The notes under the pieces are model-generated. The model saw only the letters and a list, made by a program, of their open reading frames with translations. It searched no databases and was not told the DNA's origin. DNA of 64,000 bases from Chelonoidis abingdonii (Eukaryota > Chordata > Testudines > Testudinidae). The stretch is taken from positions 295,282,346 to 295,346,345 of the forward strand of contig NC_133770.1 in the NCBI RefSeq assembly GCF_003597395.2, read 5' to 3'. The translations under genes were made by a program, and so were the position numbers. Positions 33,600 through 44,794 of the stretch are shown piece after piece; the stretch's first letter is position 1, and each line of letters begins with the position of its first letter.

Positions 33600-34210
33600 A
33601 AGCAGAAGCTGGAAAAGGCTGCTTAGGTCAACCATCACATCGCACTGGGAGCCTGGGTGAGGTCGGACCCTGCATGGCCTGCTGAGCTGCTCTGGCCAGT
33701 AACACAAGCGATGGGTCATCTATCACATCCCCTGGGGAGTCCCTCTCCTCCCAGGCACCACTGTAGTGGGCAGTATTTTCCTCCACCATGGAAGAATTTA
33801 TGTTTGGGCCACCTCAGTGTTAAATATTTATCTGGCTATGAATTATTTAGTATTTAGGAAGAACTTTCACAGTTTATGTTGTTTATGTGGCCAGCTGTTC
33901 CTGGGACCTGTAAACAGTTTTAAGCTCTATACCAGTCAGTGGAGAGCTTTGTTTCATTTACTTACTTCTGCTAGGCCTCACCAAGAACCCAAACTCCTTT
34001 CTGTGTCTTTTATTTATGGAACACTGACTGCCAGCCATGTGGCTCTCCAGCCAGACCGTCAAACCCTGTCAGCTCAGAGATAGAGGGTAGGGGACACGGC
34101 ATTCTCCTTACATCATCCGGCAGCAAGAAATGTGGTTTCAACACACAGTGTTTTGACTGGGAAATCAGAGGAATGCAAAGATAATAAGCCAGAAAATAGC
34201 TTAATGACAC
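33600..34210. other. Unassigned sequence
   Basis: No gene or repeat is recognised. Confidence 0.35.
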
Positions 34211-34214
34211 TATA

Positions 34215-35035
34215 TGAATCCACACTGAACCCACACCTAGAATACTGCATCCAGTTCACCCCATCTCAGAAAGGATAAAGGGGAACTTGAAAAGATCAGA
34301 GAAAGGCAACAAAGATGATCGGGGTCTGGAGTAGCTTCCAAACAAGGAGAGACTAAAAAGATTGTGATTGTTCAGCTTTAGAAAACAGACGACAAGGTAG
34401 GGGGGAGTATGACAGAGATCTTTATAAAATCATGAATTCTGTAGAAACAATAAATAGAGAAGTGTTATTTACCCTCTCACGTGATACAAAAGCCAGAGGT
34501 CACCCGATGAAATCAATAGGCAGCAGGTTTAAAACAAACGAAGGGAAGCACTTTTTTATTCAGTGCGCAGCTAACGGGGCAGCTCCAGGCCCCAGCATGC
34601 CAAGTGCGTGCTTTGGGCGGCAAACCACTGGGTGCGCTCTGCCAGTCACTGCGAGGGTGGCAGGCAGGCTGCCTTAGGTGGCGAGCCTGCGGAGGGTCCG
34701 CTGGTCCCACAAAATGCCTACAGCCGCCCCTGGCAGCTAACCTGAGGTTGTGGCTGGCCAAAAGTATACCTGGCTTCAAAAAAGAACTGAATAAGTTTAG
34801 CGGGGATAGTTCCATCAATGACTATTAGCCAAGATGGTCGGGGATGCATCCTCATGCTCAGGGCAACCCTAAACTTCTGTCTGCCATGTGAGTGGAAGAC
34901 TGGGTGAATCACTCCAGAATTGCCTGTTCTGTACACTCCCCCGAAGCTCTGGTACAGGAAACTGTTGGAAGGCAGGATAGGGCAAAAAAGACCATGGTCT
35001 CATCCAGTAGGGCCGTTCTTATGTTAAGATGAACA
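34215..35035 (+). mobile_element. CR1 LINE with nested hAT
   Basis: ORF2 C-terminal sequence runs from about 34215 ('agaatactgcatccagttcacc'). The 3' UTR ('tccatcaatgactattagcc') ends near 'cgttcttatgttaag' at 35027. The insert at 34575-34732 splits it. Confidence 0.8.
34575..34732. mobile_element. hAT-type element nested in CR1 (158 bp)
   Basis: A perfect duplication, GCAGCTAA, lies at 34567-34574 and 34733-34740. Ends CGGGGCAGCTCC and CAGCCGCCCCTG are inverted repeats. The left end seems to have lost one A of the usual CAGGGGC start. Confidence 0.85.
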
Positions 35036-35039
35036 AGCA

Positions 35040-35625
35040 AGAGAGTGCTGGAGGAATTAAAACACAACTAGTAACGGGTGAGCCTTGTGGTAACTCTGAA
35101 ACAGCTCTCCTAGTGGGTACCGCCCAGAAGTGGAAAGTTATTGGACTGGGTTTAGTATCACAGACATAGATAGGAAATTCTCCTAGTCACCCAGGCTCCT
35201 GTGGGTCCCCTTTGCCTTCCTTCCAGATTTGCAACTAATCTCCTGCACTGTTTGGGGAAACCTGAACCAATCATTTTGTTGGTATAACAGACATCCTAGC
35301 CAACCTGGGAGGCCAACTTCAGACATCTTACAGCGTTCTGATCCCCAGAGGGCAGGGCCTCAGCACTTTCTGAAAATCAGGCCCCTTTAAGGTGTCTCAA
35401 GTTGAGCATCCAAAAGTTGCAGCCCCTAAATCACCAGTTGCTTCCTATAATCTTGACCCCTTGACTAGATCTGAGGCTTGAACCTGCCCAGCCTAGGTAT
35501 GAGTGCAGCATGCAGATAAGCATGAGAAACAAAATGAGGAGAAGGATGTGGGGAGAACCAGGGAAAACCTGATCCTGCATTAATGAGCAAGTTTCTGCAT
35601 CGCCGTCAGGTTACTCTTGTTAGGT
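35040..35625. other. Unassigned, with a weak palindromic MITE piece
   Basis: 'cagcactttctgaaaatcaggcccc' (35358-35382) resembles one arm of a common palindromic MITE. The rest is not recognised. Confidence 0.35.
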
Positions 35626-35627
35626 CA

Positions 35628-35896
35628 AAGGATATGCCTGTGCTGCAAATGTAGCTGTGACTGTAGGCACTCCCGGGCTAGCTTTAGGTAACAATAGCCT
35701 ATGCCACCACATCTACATGGCTATTTGCCCAAATACAAGCCCGGGGGGACCCCTGGGGACATACTCTGTTTGCTAGCCCATGCTGGAGCCTGTGCTGCCT
35801 CTGCTACTCTTACCTGTGCAAGCTAGATTAAAGCTAGCATGGGTGTGCGTACCGGCACTACGCACTCACCTTCATTTGCTGTGTAGACATACTCTA
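35628..35896. mobile_element. MITE of the GGCTATGTCTAC family, diverged
   Basis: Left end TATGCCTGTGCTGCAAATG pairs loosely with the right end CATTTGCTGTGTAGACATAC. Internal 'gggctagcttta' and 'aagctagcatgg' match the 17941 copy. Confidence 0.55.
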
Positions 35897-36364
35897 AGAG
35901 GGGGAGTGCACAGCTAAGCAACTCATTGGCTTACCACACTAATGCCTATATGTCCTCAGACACATCCATTCTCTGTTCATGCCCTGCCCCTTTCTTGCAG
36001 GCTAAAGCCTTAAACACAAGACCATCCCATCTCCCCCAAAGCCTCTCTTTAAGATTAAGTGACTTGCCCAAGACCATGTGGGGGGACACTCTCAAAGCCT
36101 GGATTAGAAGTCAGTAGTTTCTGTTGGTCACTACAGTGTTTAGTTCATACCTCTTCTACATGAGCTCCTAAGCATCTAAGCATGAAGTAAGTGAATGTCT
36201 GTGGGTGTACTCTGTTGCCTCTTCATACTTGAAAGGAGTCTTTCGGACCACTAATGCTTGAACTGACACATGTTTCGGTGGAACATTTGTCTTTAGGCAG
36301 ACGACATCAAGAAAAGGAAGGAGAGGAGAGAAATCTGACAATATCTAATCTCCCAGAAATAAAC

Positions 36365-36535
36365 TGAATGGGCTACCTAGGGAGGTGGTGGAATCTCCTT
36401 CCTTAGAGGTTTTTAAGGTCAGGCTTGGCAAAGCCCTGGCTGGGATGATTTAGTTGGGGTTGGTCCTGCTCTGAGCAGAAGGTTGGACTAGATGACCTCC
36501 TGAGGTCCCTTCCAACCCTGATATTCTATGAAATG
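36365..36535 (+). mobile_element. CR1 LINE 3' end
   Basis: 'gggctacctagggaggtggtgg' to 'tccaaccctgatattctatgaaatg' is the last 170 bp of CR1, with little decay. This is the youngest-looking CR1 tail in the window. Confidence 0.9.
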
Positions 36536-36844
36536 AGAACATTTATTTCAGATAATAAATTCTCAGTTCTCTGCAACAGTGGTGATTGCAGTCCAGTTTA
36601 GCAGAAGTCTTTAATTTTGTACATCAATAAATGTTAGATCAGGGTATGGGTGCTATCAAGGACTGTCATTGTTTATAGCATACTCATCTTCATAAGCACT
36701 AATTTACAGACAGAATATCTTTCCATTGAGGTTTGCATTAAAATGTCCACCAATATCCCTTACTAAATCAAGAAAATGCTGGATCAAACCAACAGATTTT
36801 CTGTTAAGTTTGTAAAATTATGATATGTGCTATCTCTAGCATGT

Positions 36845-37035
36845 CGGGGCCTCACCTTTCTCATTGTGCACCATACAGGGAGCCAGTCCCTGTCCCAAAG
36901 AACTTCCAGTCTAAACAGATGAGACAAAAGGTGGAAAGTAAAATTGAGCACACACAGGGCAGTGACTTGCCCAGGGTCATGCAGCAGATTTGTGGCAGAG
37001 TAGGAAATAAAGCCCAAGCTTCCTGTAAAATGCAT
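36845..37035 (-). repeat. MIR-like SINE, reverse
   Basis: 'cagtccctgtcccaaagaacttccagtct', 'gtgacttgcccagggtcatgc' and 'gaaataaagcccaagcttcc' are the reversed tail, core and head. Confidence 0.65.
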
Positions 37036-37037
37036 TG

Positions 37038-37275
37038 AGAGGAAGGGTGGTTCAGTGGTTAAGGAGCTGACTTGGGAGGACATGTGGATTTAGTGCCACA
37101 TTCTAACTCAGACCTTGGCCAAGTCACTTAGCCTCTCTGTGGCTCATTTCTTCATCTGTAAAATGGGGTTAATATCACTTCCCTGCCCCACAGGGGTGTT
37201 GTGAGGATAAATACATTAAAGATTTTGAGGTGCTCAGATATAGTGCCTCTCATTGCCAAGGTAAGTGTACCAGAC
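37038..37275 (+). repeat. MIR-like SINE, forward
   Basis: The head is 'gtggttcagtggttaaggagc'; core 'ccttggccaagtcacttagcctc' and 'tcatctgtaaaatggggtt' follow; the tail is 'ggtgttgtgaggataaatac'. It lies head to head with the previous SINE. Confidence 0.75.
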
Positions 37276-37484
37276 TGTGGTGTTAGGATTGTTTATAGTT
37301 CCTTCATTGTATATCATAGAAAATTCCAAACTGATTGAAGGAAATATTTTAAACACAAGGTTAATATTAGCCTGTGGAACTCAATGTCACAAGGTAACGC
37401 TAAGGTACTAGAGTATAAAAGGATCCAAAAAGGGACCAAGATGTATGTTGGACAATAAGAATATTCAAAGTTTTTGTATTAAAT

Positions 37485-37714
37485 CAGGGGTCTCCAGTGC
37501 GGTGCCCGTGGGCGCCATTGCGCCCAAGGGGGCATCTAAATGCGCCCATGTCCTGGCTGGTAGTGGAGCTCCTGCCAAAATACCGACAAGCAACGTCATT
37601 GAGAGGTGTTGCCGCCGAAATGCCGCAGAAATTCAGTGGCATTTTGGCAGATGCTCCACGGCTGCCGTCGTCCTTCGTCTGGCACCTGCCAGACGAAAAG
37701 GTTGGGGACCACTG
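37485..37714. mobile_element. hAT-type element (230 bp)
   Basis: Start CAGGGGTCTCCAG and end TTGGGGACCACTG are inverted repeats. A perfect 8 bp duplication, TATTAAAT, lies at 37477-37484 and 37715-37722. No coding capacity. Confidence 0.9.
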
Positions 37715-37849
37715 TATTAAATAAGAAACAAGAGAAAGCGTAGGTTATAGTAATGGGAACTATAGACGTATTTAAGATAGATGTCCACTGGGCCATACTA
37801 CAGACACAAAGTTTCTAAGACTTCTCGTCTTGAATTAATTGAAAAGTCT

Positions 37850-38140
37850 ATGACTTGATCTTTTTGCATTTGATGATGCTGTGATACACATTTTATCCTG
37901 CTCTGAAAGATGCATAAATAAGGGGTGAGGAAAAGATGTCTGCATACCATGATTTTTTTTCCCCCTTCCTCAAAATCAGAAGACTGTTAAGTTGACATTT
38001 GTGATAATGCATTATGGCGGGTGAATTAGGCAAAGAGTTAATTAAAGTCTGAAAGTTAATTAATGAGATCCACTGCACATTAAACTTCATTACTTCATCT
38101 GAAAAGAGTAATTAGAAAATCATTTGTGGTGCACTTTATT
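37850..38140. other. Candidate conserved non-coding element
   Basis: A non-repeat, AT-rich stretch with TTAATTAA twice (38038-38065), TAATTAG, GATGATGCTGTGA, ATGCATAAATA and TGATAATGCATTATGG. Dense homeobox-type sites without coding signal are common in vertebrate developmental enhancers. This is inference from word content only. Confidence 0.35.
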
Positions 38141-38387
38141 CTCCTGGGTGCTCCGCTGACATGCCACGTAAGTCATTCAATGTTAAGCAAATAAACCAGT
38201 GGTCACTGGATAAATGTGGCAAGTTAAACTGCAGTGGGGAAATTCCACTAAGATTTTCTCCCTGTCTCTTTTTCCCTCCCCATAAGCCCATAGGTGGCAA
38301 TGATCATTTGTGTGCCCCATTTCAGCAAGCTGGTCCTGCCTGGAAAATGCTTTGTTCTAGAAATGCAGTGTTGTTGGTCCCAGGATA

Positions 38388-38587
38388 CTAGAAAGACAAG
38401 GTGTGTGTGGTAATATCTTTTATTGAATCGACTTCTGTTGGTGAAAGAGACAAAATTTCGAGCTGCAGAGAGCCCGCACCTGAAGAAGAGCTCTGGGTGG
38501 CTTGAAAGGCTCTCTCTCTCACCAACAGAAGTTGATCCAATAAAAAATATTACCTCACCCGCTTTGTCTCACTGTTGTTCTAGAAAG
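38388..38587. mobile_element. Hairpin element, possibly Penelope-like
   Basis: Arms 38395-38451 and 38512-38569 are inverted repeats ('taatatcttttattgaatcg' against 'gttgatccaataaaaaatatta'; 'acttctgttggtga' against 'tcaccaacagaagt'). The 8 bp CTAGAAAG is present at both edges (38388-38395 and 38580-38587). The loop contains 'cctgaagaagagctctggg'. The family is uncertain. Confidence 0.6.
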
Positions 38588-38604
38588 GCAGCTTCCTCCA
38601 GTGA

Positions 38605-39085
38605 GCAGGGCAGCAGAATGAAACTCAGGAAACCTGTATTCTAATCCTGGCTTTGCCACTGCCTTATGTGCCCTTAGGAAAATCAGTTTAACTTCTCTTT
38701 CCCGCACTTGGTCTAGTTAGACCAAAAGCTCTCCAGAGCAGGTGTTGTCCATCCAGCGGCTGGCTTGTGAGCCTGGGAGTCTGGAGACCTGGCTTCCAGT
38801 CCCTGCTCTATCAACAGTTGCTCCGTGCCTCAGTTTCCTCAGAACCCATCTCTTCCTTGCAGTCTAACAATCTTGATCCACCACTGAGTGGCAGTGGGGT
38901 CCAATGGACAGAGCAGGACCCTGTGGGCCATCTAGATTCTATTTCCATGCTATGTATCTTTGGCCGAGTCACTTCAGTTCTCTGGGCCTTGCCTATTTAG
39001 ACTAAAAGCTCTTTAGGGCAGAGACTGTCTCTTTCTGTGTGTTTGTACAATGAGGCTCCAGGCTTGGTTGGGGTCTCTACACATT
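38605..39085 (+). repeat. Two or three SINE pieces in tandem
   Basis: Heads 'ctgtattctaatcctggctttgcc' and 'ggagacctggcttccagtccctg', a core 'ttggccgagtcacttcagttctc', and a tail 'aaaagctctttagggcagagactg ... tttgtacaatgaggctcc'. All face forward. Confidence 0.55.
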
Positions 39086-39089
39086 TCTT

Positions 39090-39430
39090 TTAAAAATGAG
39101 TAAAAACCCTCACCCTTTGAGACCTGTATCTACATACGTCCATATCCATCCATATGTCCAGTTTCCAAGTGTTCCCACTTGAGTGTCTAAACGTTAGCAC
39201 CAAAATAAAACGTGGTGTTAAGAACCCATAGCTCCCATTACATGTTTATTTAGGCACCTGTATGCAATGTAGTGTCCACATTTTCAGACGTGGGATGTCT
39301 TAAAACTAGGCTCCTAAACCCAGAGGGGCCGAGATTCCCGCAAATGCTGATGTATCAGTGACAGTTCCAGGTAGACAGATGGTTGGAAAATCAGGCCAGT
39401 CTTGCTTAGCGAGAGGTAAAAGGAGTAAAA
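39090..39430. other. Unassigned, with weak MITE remnants
   Basis: 'tttaggcacctgta' and 'aaaactaggctcctaaaccc' suggest an eroded palindromic MITE. Confidence 0.3.
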
Positions 39431-39576
39431 CCTTAACTATAACACCCACATTAGAACATGTTGGTCTGTGTCCGACCTATTCTAATTCAGATTGTAGACC
39501 AATCATGGCATTTTTCCTCTGATGTCCCGTATAACTCTGAGCACACTGGAGCTCACTATATAGCTCCTCAGGCCTT

Positions 39577-40633
39577 CTACCCTGGAAGTCTTCCAGCCAT
39601 GAGTAACATTGGAGGCAACGGTTGCTCCCAACAAATGCTTGTTGCATTGACATCTCTCTTGCTGTCTGTGCTAAGTCTTTCTCTCAAATTCATCTGGGGA
39701 AACCTTTGAGAGAGCAGCTTATGTTTGCCCTCATACATAGGCATGGCAAATATGCTAACAAGGAACTGCAGCTGAGTCCAAGTCTGGCTGGTTTTCACAT
39801 AGACTTATTTTCGTGCTTTTTCTCAGAAAGGTACCATTAGCAACTACACATTTGTTTCCATTTAAGTCCATCATTTCTTGTCTGTCATTATTAGCACAGT
39901 CTCTCTTGCCCCGTTGTAGGGTCCTTCTGTCCAGTTCCAGAATCACATTCCCCTGTAGCCTCTCACTTTTTTCCAAGCTGTGCACACTGCGTTCTCTGAA
40001 TCTTTCCTCCTCGTGCAGTACTATCCCTGTAAGCATTTGAATTCCCTGTTCTCTTCTGTGCTCCCCATTTCTCTAAATGCTTTCTATCAAGTAGCCATCC
40101 AAGGCAGAAACTGTGGACACAGGAGTCTCTGAAGTGGCTTAATTTCAAACCTACCCTTATGGACATTGGTTTTCGGCTATGAGAATGGCATATGTGCTTC
40201 CCTCTGGATTCCTTTCATCCGGCACTCCTGATCTGAGGCCAGTCTCTTGAAATACACCTGGGCTCAATTACAAGGGCCAGAGTGTTCCTGGTCCTTCAGC
40301 TGGTGCACAATGTGGGAGATGGATAAAGTTGTACGGAGCCTCCTCCATTCATTTTAAATCTTCATCTTTATCGTCCTCAACATGTAGTCTCCTTGGAGAT
40401 TGTGCATCACCTTGATCGATCTCTAGCGAGGTCCTTAAGGTGATCAACCTGGATATACAGTTTATGTCCATCATTGACAATCTTATCACACCACCAAAGC
40501 TTTTGGCAACTACATGATCGCTAACCACATAGCGGAATTTCTTGGTAAATACACTTTCTTGATAAACACTCTTGATTCTGCCTGTGCTCAAATGAAGCCC
40601 CTGTTCTCTCTTGAGTTCGATGGAATCCTGCAT
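39577..40633 (-). pseudogene. Unrecognised coding-like region, minus strand
   Basis: Three consecutive minus-strand frames have protein-like composition: 40633-40349 (95 codons, containing GRIKSVYQESVFTKKFRYVV and SFGGVIRLSMMDIN), 40036-39755 (charged, HEEERFRERSVHSLEKSERL) and 39798-39577 (RERLSTDSKRDVNATSICWE). They are in different frames with stops between. I do not recognise the family. It may be a processed pseudogene, an eroded retroelement protein, or chance. There is no intron/exon signal. Confidence 0.3.
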
Positions 40634-41030
40634 TCCTGGAGACAGATGAGGAGAGGCAGACTATGGCCACCAGAGAGAAAAGAAGCAGCAGGACATCCAC
40701 ACAGCTAGAAGTTTTAAATCAATATCAGGTCCTCAACATGGAAGCTAGAAGATACCACTCAACATCAAGCAAGTCCAAGACTCCAAGGGAACTGAGAGAT
40801 ACAGGAGAGAGGTGGGTGGCAGCTCAGCCCATGCTGTTAGAAAATCAAGCTTGACTACAAAGAGTTCTCCAACAAATGTTCCTTGCTGAAAATTCAATGT
40901 TCAGAAGCTCAAAAGAACATTCTGCAAAGGATAAAAGGGCAACAGGATAGCGTGCTGCCTTCCTGGAATCAAGACACCAAGATGACATTCTAAGACTGGA
41001 CGGGCTTCTGAAGCCAACTGGCAAGGATCG

Positions 41031-42858
41031 TAGAATCATAGCATCCAGGACTGGAAGAGACCTTGAGAGGTCATCTAGTCCAGTTCCCTGCACTCATAGC
41101 AGGACTATTATCTAGACCATCCCTGACAGGTGTTTGTAAAACCTGCTCTTAAAAATCTCCCAACGATGGAGATTCCACAACATCCCTAGGCAATTTATTC
41201 TGGTGCACAACCACTCTGACAGTTAGGAAGTTTTTCCTAATGTCCAACCTAAACTGCCCTTGCTGCATTTAAAGCCCCTTGCTCCTTGTCCCATCCTCAG
41301 AGGTTGATGAGAACAACTTTTCTCCCTCCTTCTTGTAACAACCTTTTATGTACATGAAAACTTGTTATCATGCCCTCTCTCAGTCTTCTCTTCTCCAGAC
41401 TGAACAAACCCAGTTTTTTCAATCTTCCCTCATAGGTCATGTTTTCTAGACCTTTCATCATTTTTGTTGCTCTTCTCTGGACTTTCTCCAAATTGTCCAC
41501 ATCTTTCCTGAAATGTGACATCCAGAACTGGACACAATACTCCAGTTGAGGCCTAATCAGTGTGGAGTAGAGCGGAAGAATTACTTCTTGTGTCTTGCTT
41601 ACAACACTCCTGCTAATATATCCCAGAATATTTGCCCCCCCCTTTTTTTTTGCAACAATGTTACACTGTTGACTTATATTTAGCTTGTGATCCACTATGA
41701 CCCCCGGATCCCTTTCTGCAGTTCTCCTTCCTAGGCAGTCATTTCCCCTTTTTGTATGTGTGCAACTAACTGTTACTCCCCAAGTAGAGTACTTTGCATT
41801 TGTCCTTGTTGAATTTTGTCTTGTTTACTTCAGACCATTTCTCCAGTTTGTCCAGATCATTTTGTATTTTAATCCTGTCCTCCAAACCACTTGCAACTCC
41901 TCCCAGCTTGGTATCATCTGCAAATTTTATCAGTGTACTCTCTATGCCATTATCTAAATCACTCCTGAAGATATTGAACAAAACCAGACCCAGAACTGAT
42001 CACTGTGGGACCCCACTTGATATGCCCTTCCACCTTGCCTATGAACCACTGATGACTTCTCTTTGGGAACAGTTTTCCAACAGTTTTGCACCCACCTTAT
42101 AGTAGCTCCATCTAGGTTGTATTTCCCTAGTTTGTTTATGAGATGGTCATGCAGGACAGTGTCAAAAGCCTTATAAAATTGAGATATACCACATGTATTG
42201 CTTTCTCCCCACCAATCCAGAAGGCTTGTTACCATGTCAAAGAAAGGTATTAGGTTGGTTTGAAGTGATTTGTTTGTGATAAATCCATGTTGACTTATAC
42301 TTATCACCTTATTATCTTCTAGGGGTCTGCAAATTGGTTGCTTAATTATTTGCTTCATTATCTTTCTAGGTTCTGAAGTTAAGATGACTGGTCTGTAATT
42401 CCCTGGGTTGGCCTTATTTCCCTATTTGTAGGTGGGAACTATATTTGCCCTTTTCCAGTCCTCTGGAATCTCTCTTGTCTTCCATGACTTTTCAGAGATA
42501 ATCGCTAATGGCTCAGATACCTCCTCAGTTAGCTCCTTGAGAATTCTAGGATGTATTTAATCAGGCCCTGGTGACTTGAAGATATCTAACTCGTCTAAGT
42601 AATTTTGAACTTGTTCTTTCCCTATTTTAGCCTCTGATCCTACCTCATTTTCACTGGCATTCACTGGGCTAGACATCCATTCACTACTAACTTTTTTGGT
42701 GAAAACTGAAACAAAAATGTAATTTAGCACTTCTGCCATTTCCGCATTTTCTGTTATTGTTTTTCCCCCCTCTTTGAGTAACAGGCCTACCCTGTCCTTG
42801 GTCTTCCTCTTACTTCTAATGTATTTGTAGAATGTATTTAATCTCTCTTTTTGGCACT
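41031..42858 (-). mobile_element. CR1 LINE, longest copy (about 1.8 kb)
   Basis: The 3' end lies at 41031 with the reversed octamer 'tagaatcatag'. On the minus strand four frames follow ORF2 order. At 42952-42557 is a pre-RT segment ([20 protein letters not shown]). At 42358-41954 is RT with FYKAFDTVLHDHLINKL. At 41981-41766 is the catalytic box FADDTKLGG, and at 41695-41297 the C-terminal part (RPQLEYCVQFW, LFSLEKRRLREGMI). Frameshifts separate them. It is 5'-truncated, with no endonuclease domain or ORF1. Confidence 0.9.
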
Positions 42859-42945
42859 GGTGCAACCTTTGCTGGAATACCACGTCCAGTTCTGGTGTAC
42901 ACAATTCAAGAAGGATGTTGATAAATTGGAGAGACGCCCAATGGC
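42859..42945 (+). mobile_element. CR1 fragment in opposite sense
   Basis: The plus strand encodes [20 protein letters not shown], from the ORF2 C-terminal region of another CR1, abutting the 5' end of the minus copy. Confidence 0.7.
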
Positions 42946-43194
42946 TCAGCATTGCCCCAGGTATATACCTGTACAGTAATGGACGACTGCAGGAATATTT
43001 ACTCTCTGAGCAAACAAATGTCTGGTTCTTAGTCTAGCTGGCAGCTCAACTGCATCAACCCTGACTTTGTCCTCCTAACCCCGCCTCCCTTCCAGCTGCA
43101 CAACGTTAACAGTTTTGTGTATGTTAAAAGTTTTAGAACTTTTAAAAATTGCACGCCAAGTCAACTGGTTAGGGTGTTTTTGGATAGACACTAA

Positions 43195-43245
43195 ATAATA
43201 ACCATAGAGTTAGATGGGACCACAAGGGTCATCTAGTCTAAGATC
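43195..43245 (-). mobile_element. CR1 3' terminus, reverse
   Basis: 'ccatagagttagatgggaccac' and 'gtcatctagtct' are the reversed end of CR1. Confidence 0.6.
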
Positions 43246-43450
43246 TAGCTCTTACATAGTATGTCTCATTAGTAGATCTCAAAATGCTTTACAAAGGATG
43301 ACCTGTCATTTTACAGATGGGGAAACAGAGGCACTAAGTGGTTAGGAGACTTGCCCAAATTAGCCCAGTGTCAGAGGGGTAGAACCCAGGCCTCGTTGGT
43401 CATAGGCCATTGCTTTATCTACTAGATCACAATTCCACTTCAAATGCAGA
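43246..43450 (-). repeat. MIR-like SINE, reverse
   Basis: 'agatggggaaacagaggcac', 'gagacttgcccaaattagcc' and 'gtagaacccaggcctcg' are the reversed order of a MIR-like SINE. Confidence 0.65.
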
Positions 43451-43454
43451 AATC

Positions 43455-44640
43455 GAGGCCTGTGCATTCAAGATGAATTGTATTCCTTTATTTTGAAGTA
43501 ATGCCTAGATACCACTTCTATTAGTTAATCAAGTAGTTTTATAGTAGGTAGATTAAATACAGCATTAAATGTGGGATGAATACCCAGTTGAACCATATTA
43601 GCACCAGTCATCCCTACAGATAAACAAGTATTAAAAGTGGTAATAGAGTAATTGGCTCTTAAAGAATGTTTAGACCCACAATGTTAGGTCTTGACATATG
43701 ATGCAAAGGAGTCTAGCCTAGGATTCCATGGCATACACCGGTGTAAGCCTGTTGAAGTCAATGAGGAAAGTGGGTGCTCAGCACCTTTGAAACCTAGGCC
43801 ACTTGCCTATGTATGGATTACGTAGGCGTGTAACTTTAGGTACCCATGCTGGAAAATCTTAGCACAAGTCCTAGTCCCACCACTAGGCGATACTGCCTCT
43901 CTTAAGGTCAAAGGAAAATGCTGTGTGTCTGGGGCCAGATGTGTGACTTTGCTCAGGTGCAGATAGAAACAAGGAAGTAAGACTGAGTAAATGTGCCCAG
44001 ACAATGCCAACTCTAGCTGTCCCTGATCCAGTCCTTTTGCTCTAACCACACAACCACCCTTCCTTTATTGTGTCTATGGTGTCACACTTTGATCCTGTTA
44101 CTAGAGGCCACAGAAAGCATTTACTCCACAGTCAATAATGCTCCCCGAAGGCCTCAAGATAGAAACAGTTGCTTGATTTATCAGTTTATGTGAGAGCTCC
44201 AGTGAAGGAGTCATCTATTGCTGAATTCCCTGCCTTCAGCAGGCTGCATACTGAGAAGCAGCGGTTAATTGGCTTTAAGGATAAGGCAGGCAGGATGTAA
44301 AGAGAAGACACTAACCCCCTAATATTTTAATATATATGACTACAACTCACATGCCATATCTCTCCAGCTAAGCTTGAGTGGTAGCAATTACACGCTCAGG
44401 CAAACCTTTGAGAGAGGAGCATTCAGACATGCTAATGTTTGCAGAATCTCGCCTTTGTTTGGGACAAGGCTCAGGATCAGGCGAGACTTCTTATTCCTCC
44501 CCACACTCTGCTCAGAACTTGTCTCTTCCAGGAAATACATTTTTGAATCTAAAGTCTTCAGAGCTGAGCTGTAAAATAAACATCATGAAGGCTCTGGATG
44601 AGGACTCGAGAAGCCACAGACTCCCTGAATGAACTTGGAT
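43455..44640. other. Mostly unassigned sequence
   Basis: A palindromic MITE half lies near 43730-43800 ('gttgaagtcaatgagg', 'gtgctcagcacctttg'). The rest is not recognised. Confidence 0.35.
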
Positions 44641-44654
44641 AAATCTGCTAGAGT

Positions 44655-44720
44655 GGGATTTTTCAGAAGGGCATAAAGGATTGAGGCACCTAAATCCCAT
44701 TGAATTTCATATCTCTGTGT
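44655..44720. mobile_element. Palindromic MITE half
   Basis: 'ttgaggcacctaaatcccattgaatttcat' is one arm of the family seen at 11081 and 60965. Confidence 0.45.
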
Positions 44721-44794
44721 ACCTCAGTTCCCCTTTAAATGCTTCTTTTGTCTGTCTCATTTATTTAGATTTGGAGCGTCTCTTACGCAACCCA

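Noticed and set aside
42859..42945. Twin-priming inversion of the CR1 at 41031-42858
   Set aside because: The inverted piece comes from the ORF2 C-terminus, far from the break in element order.
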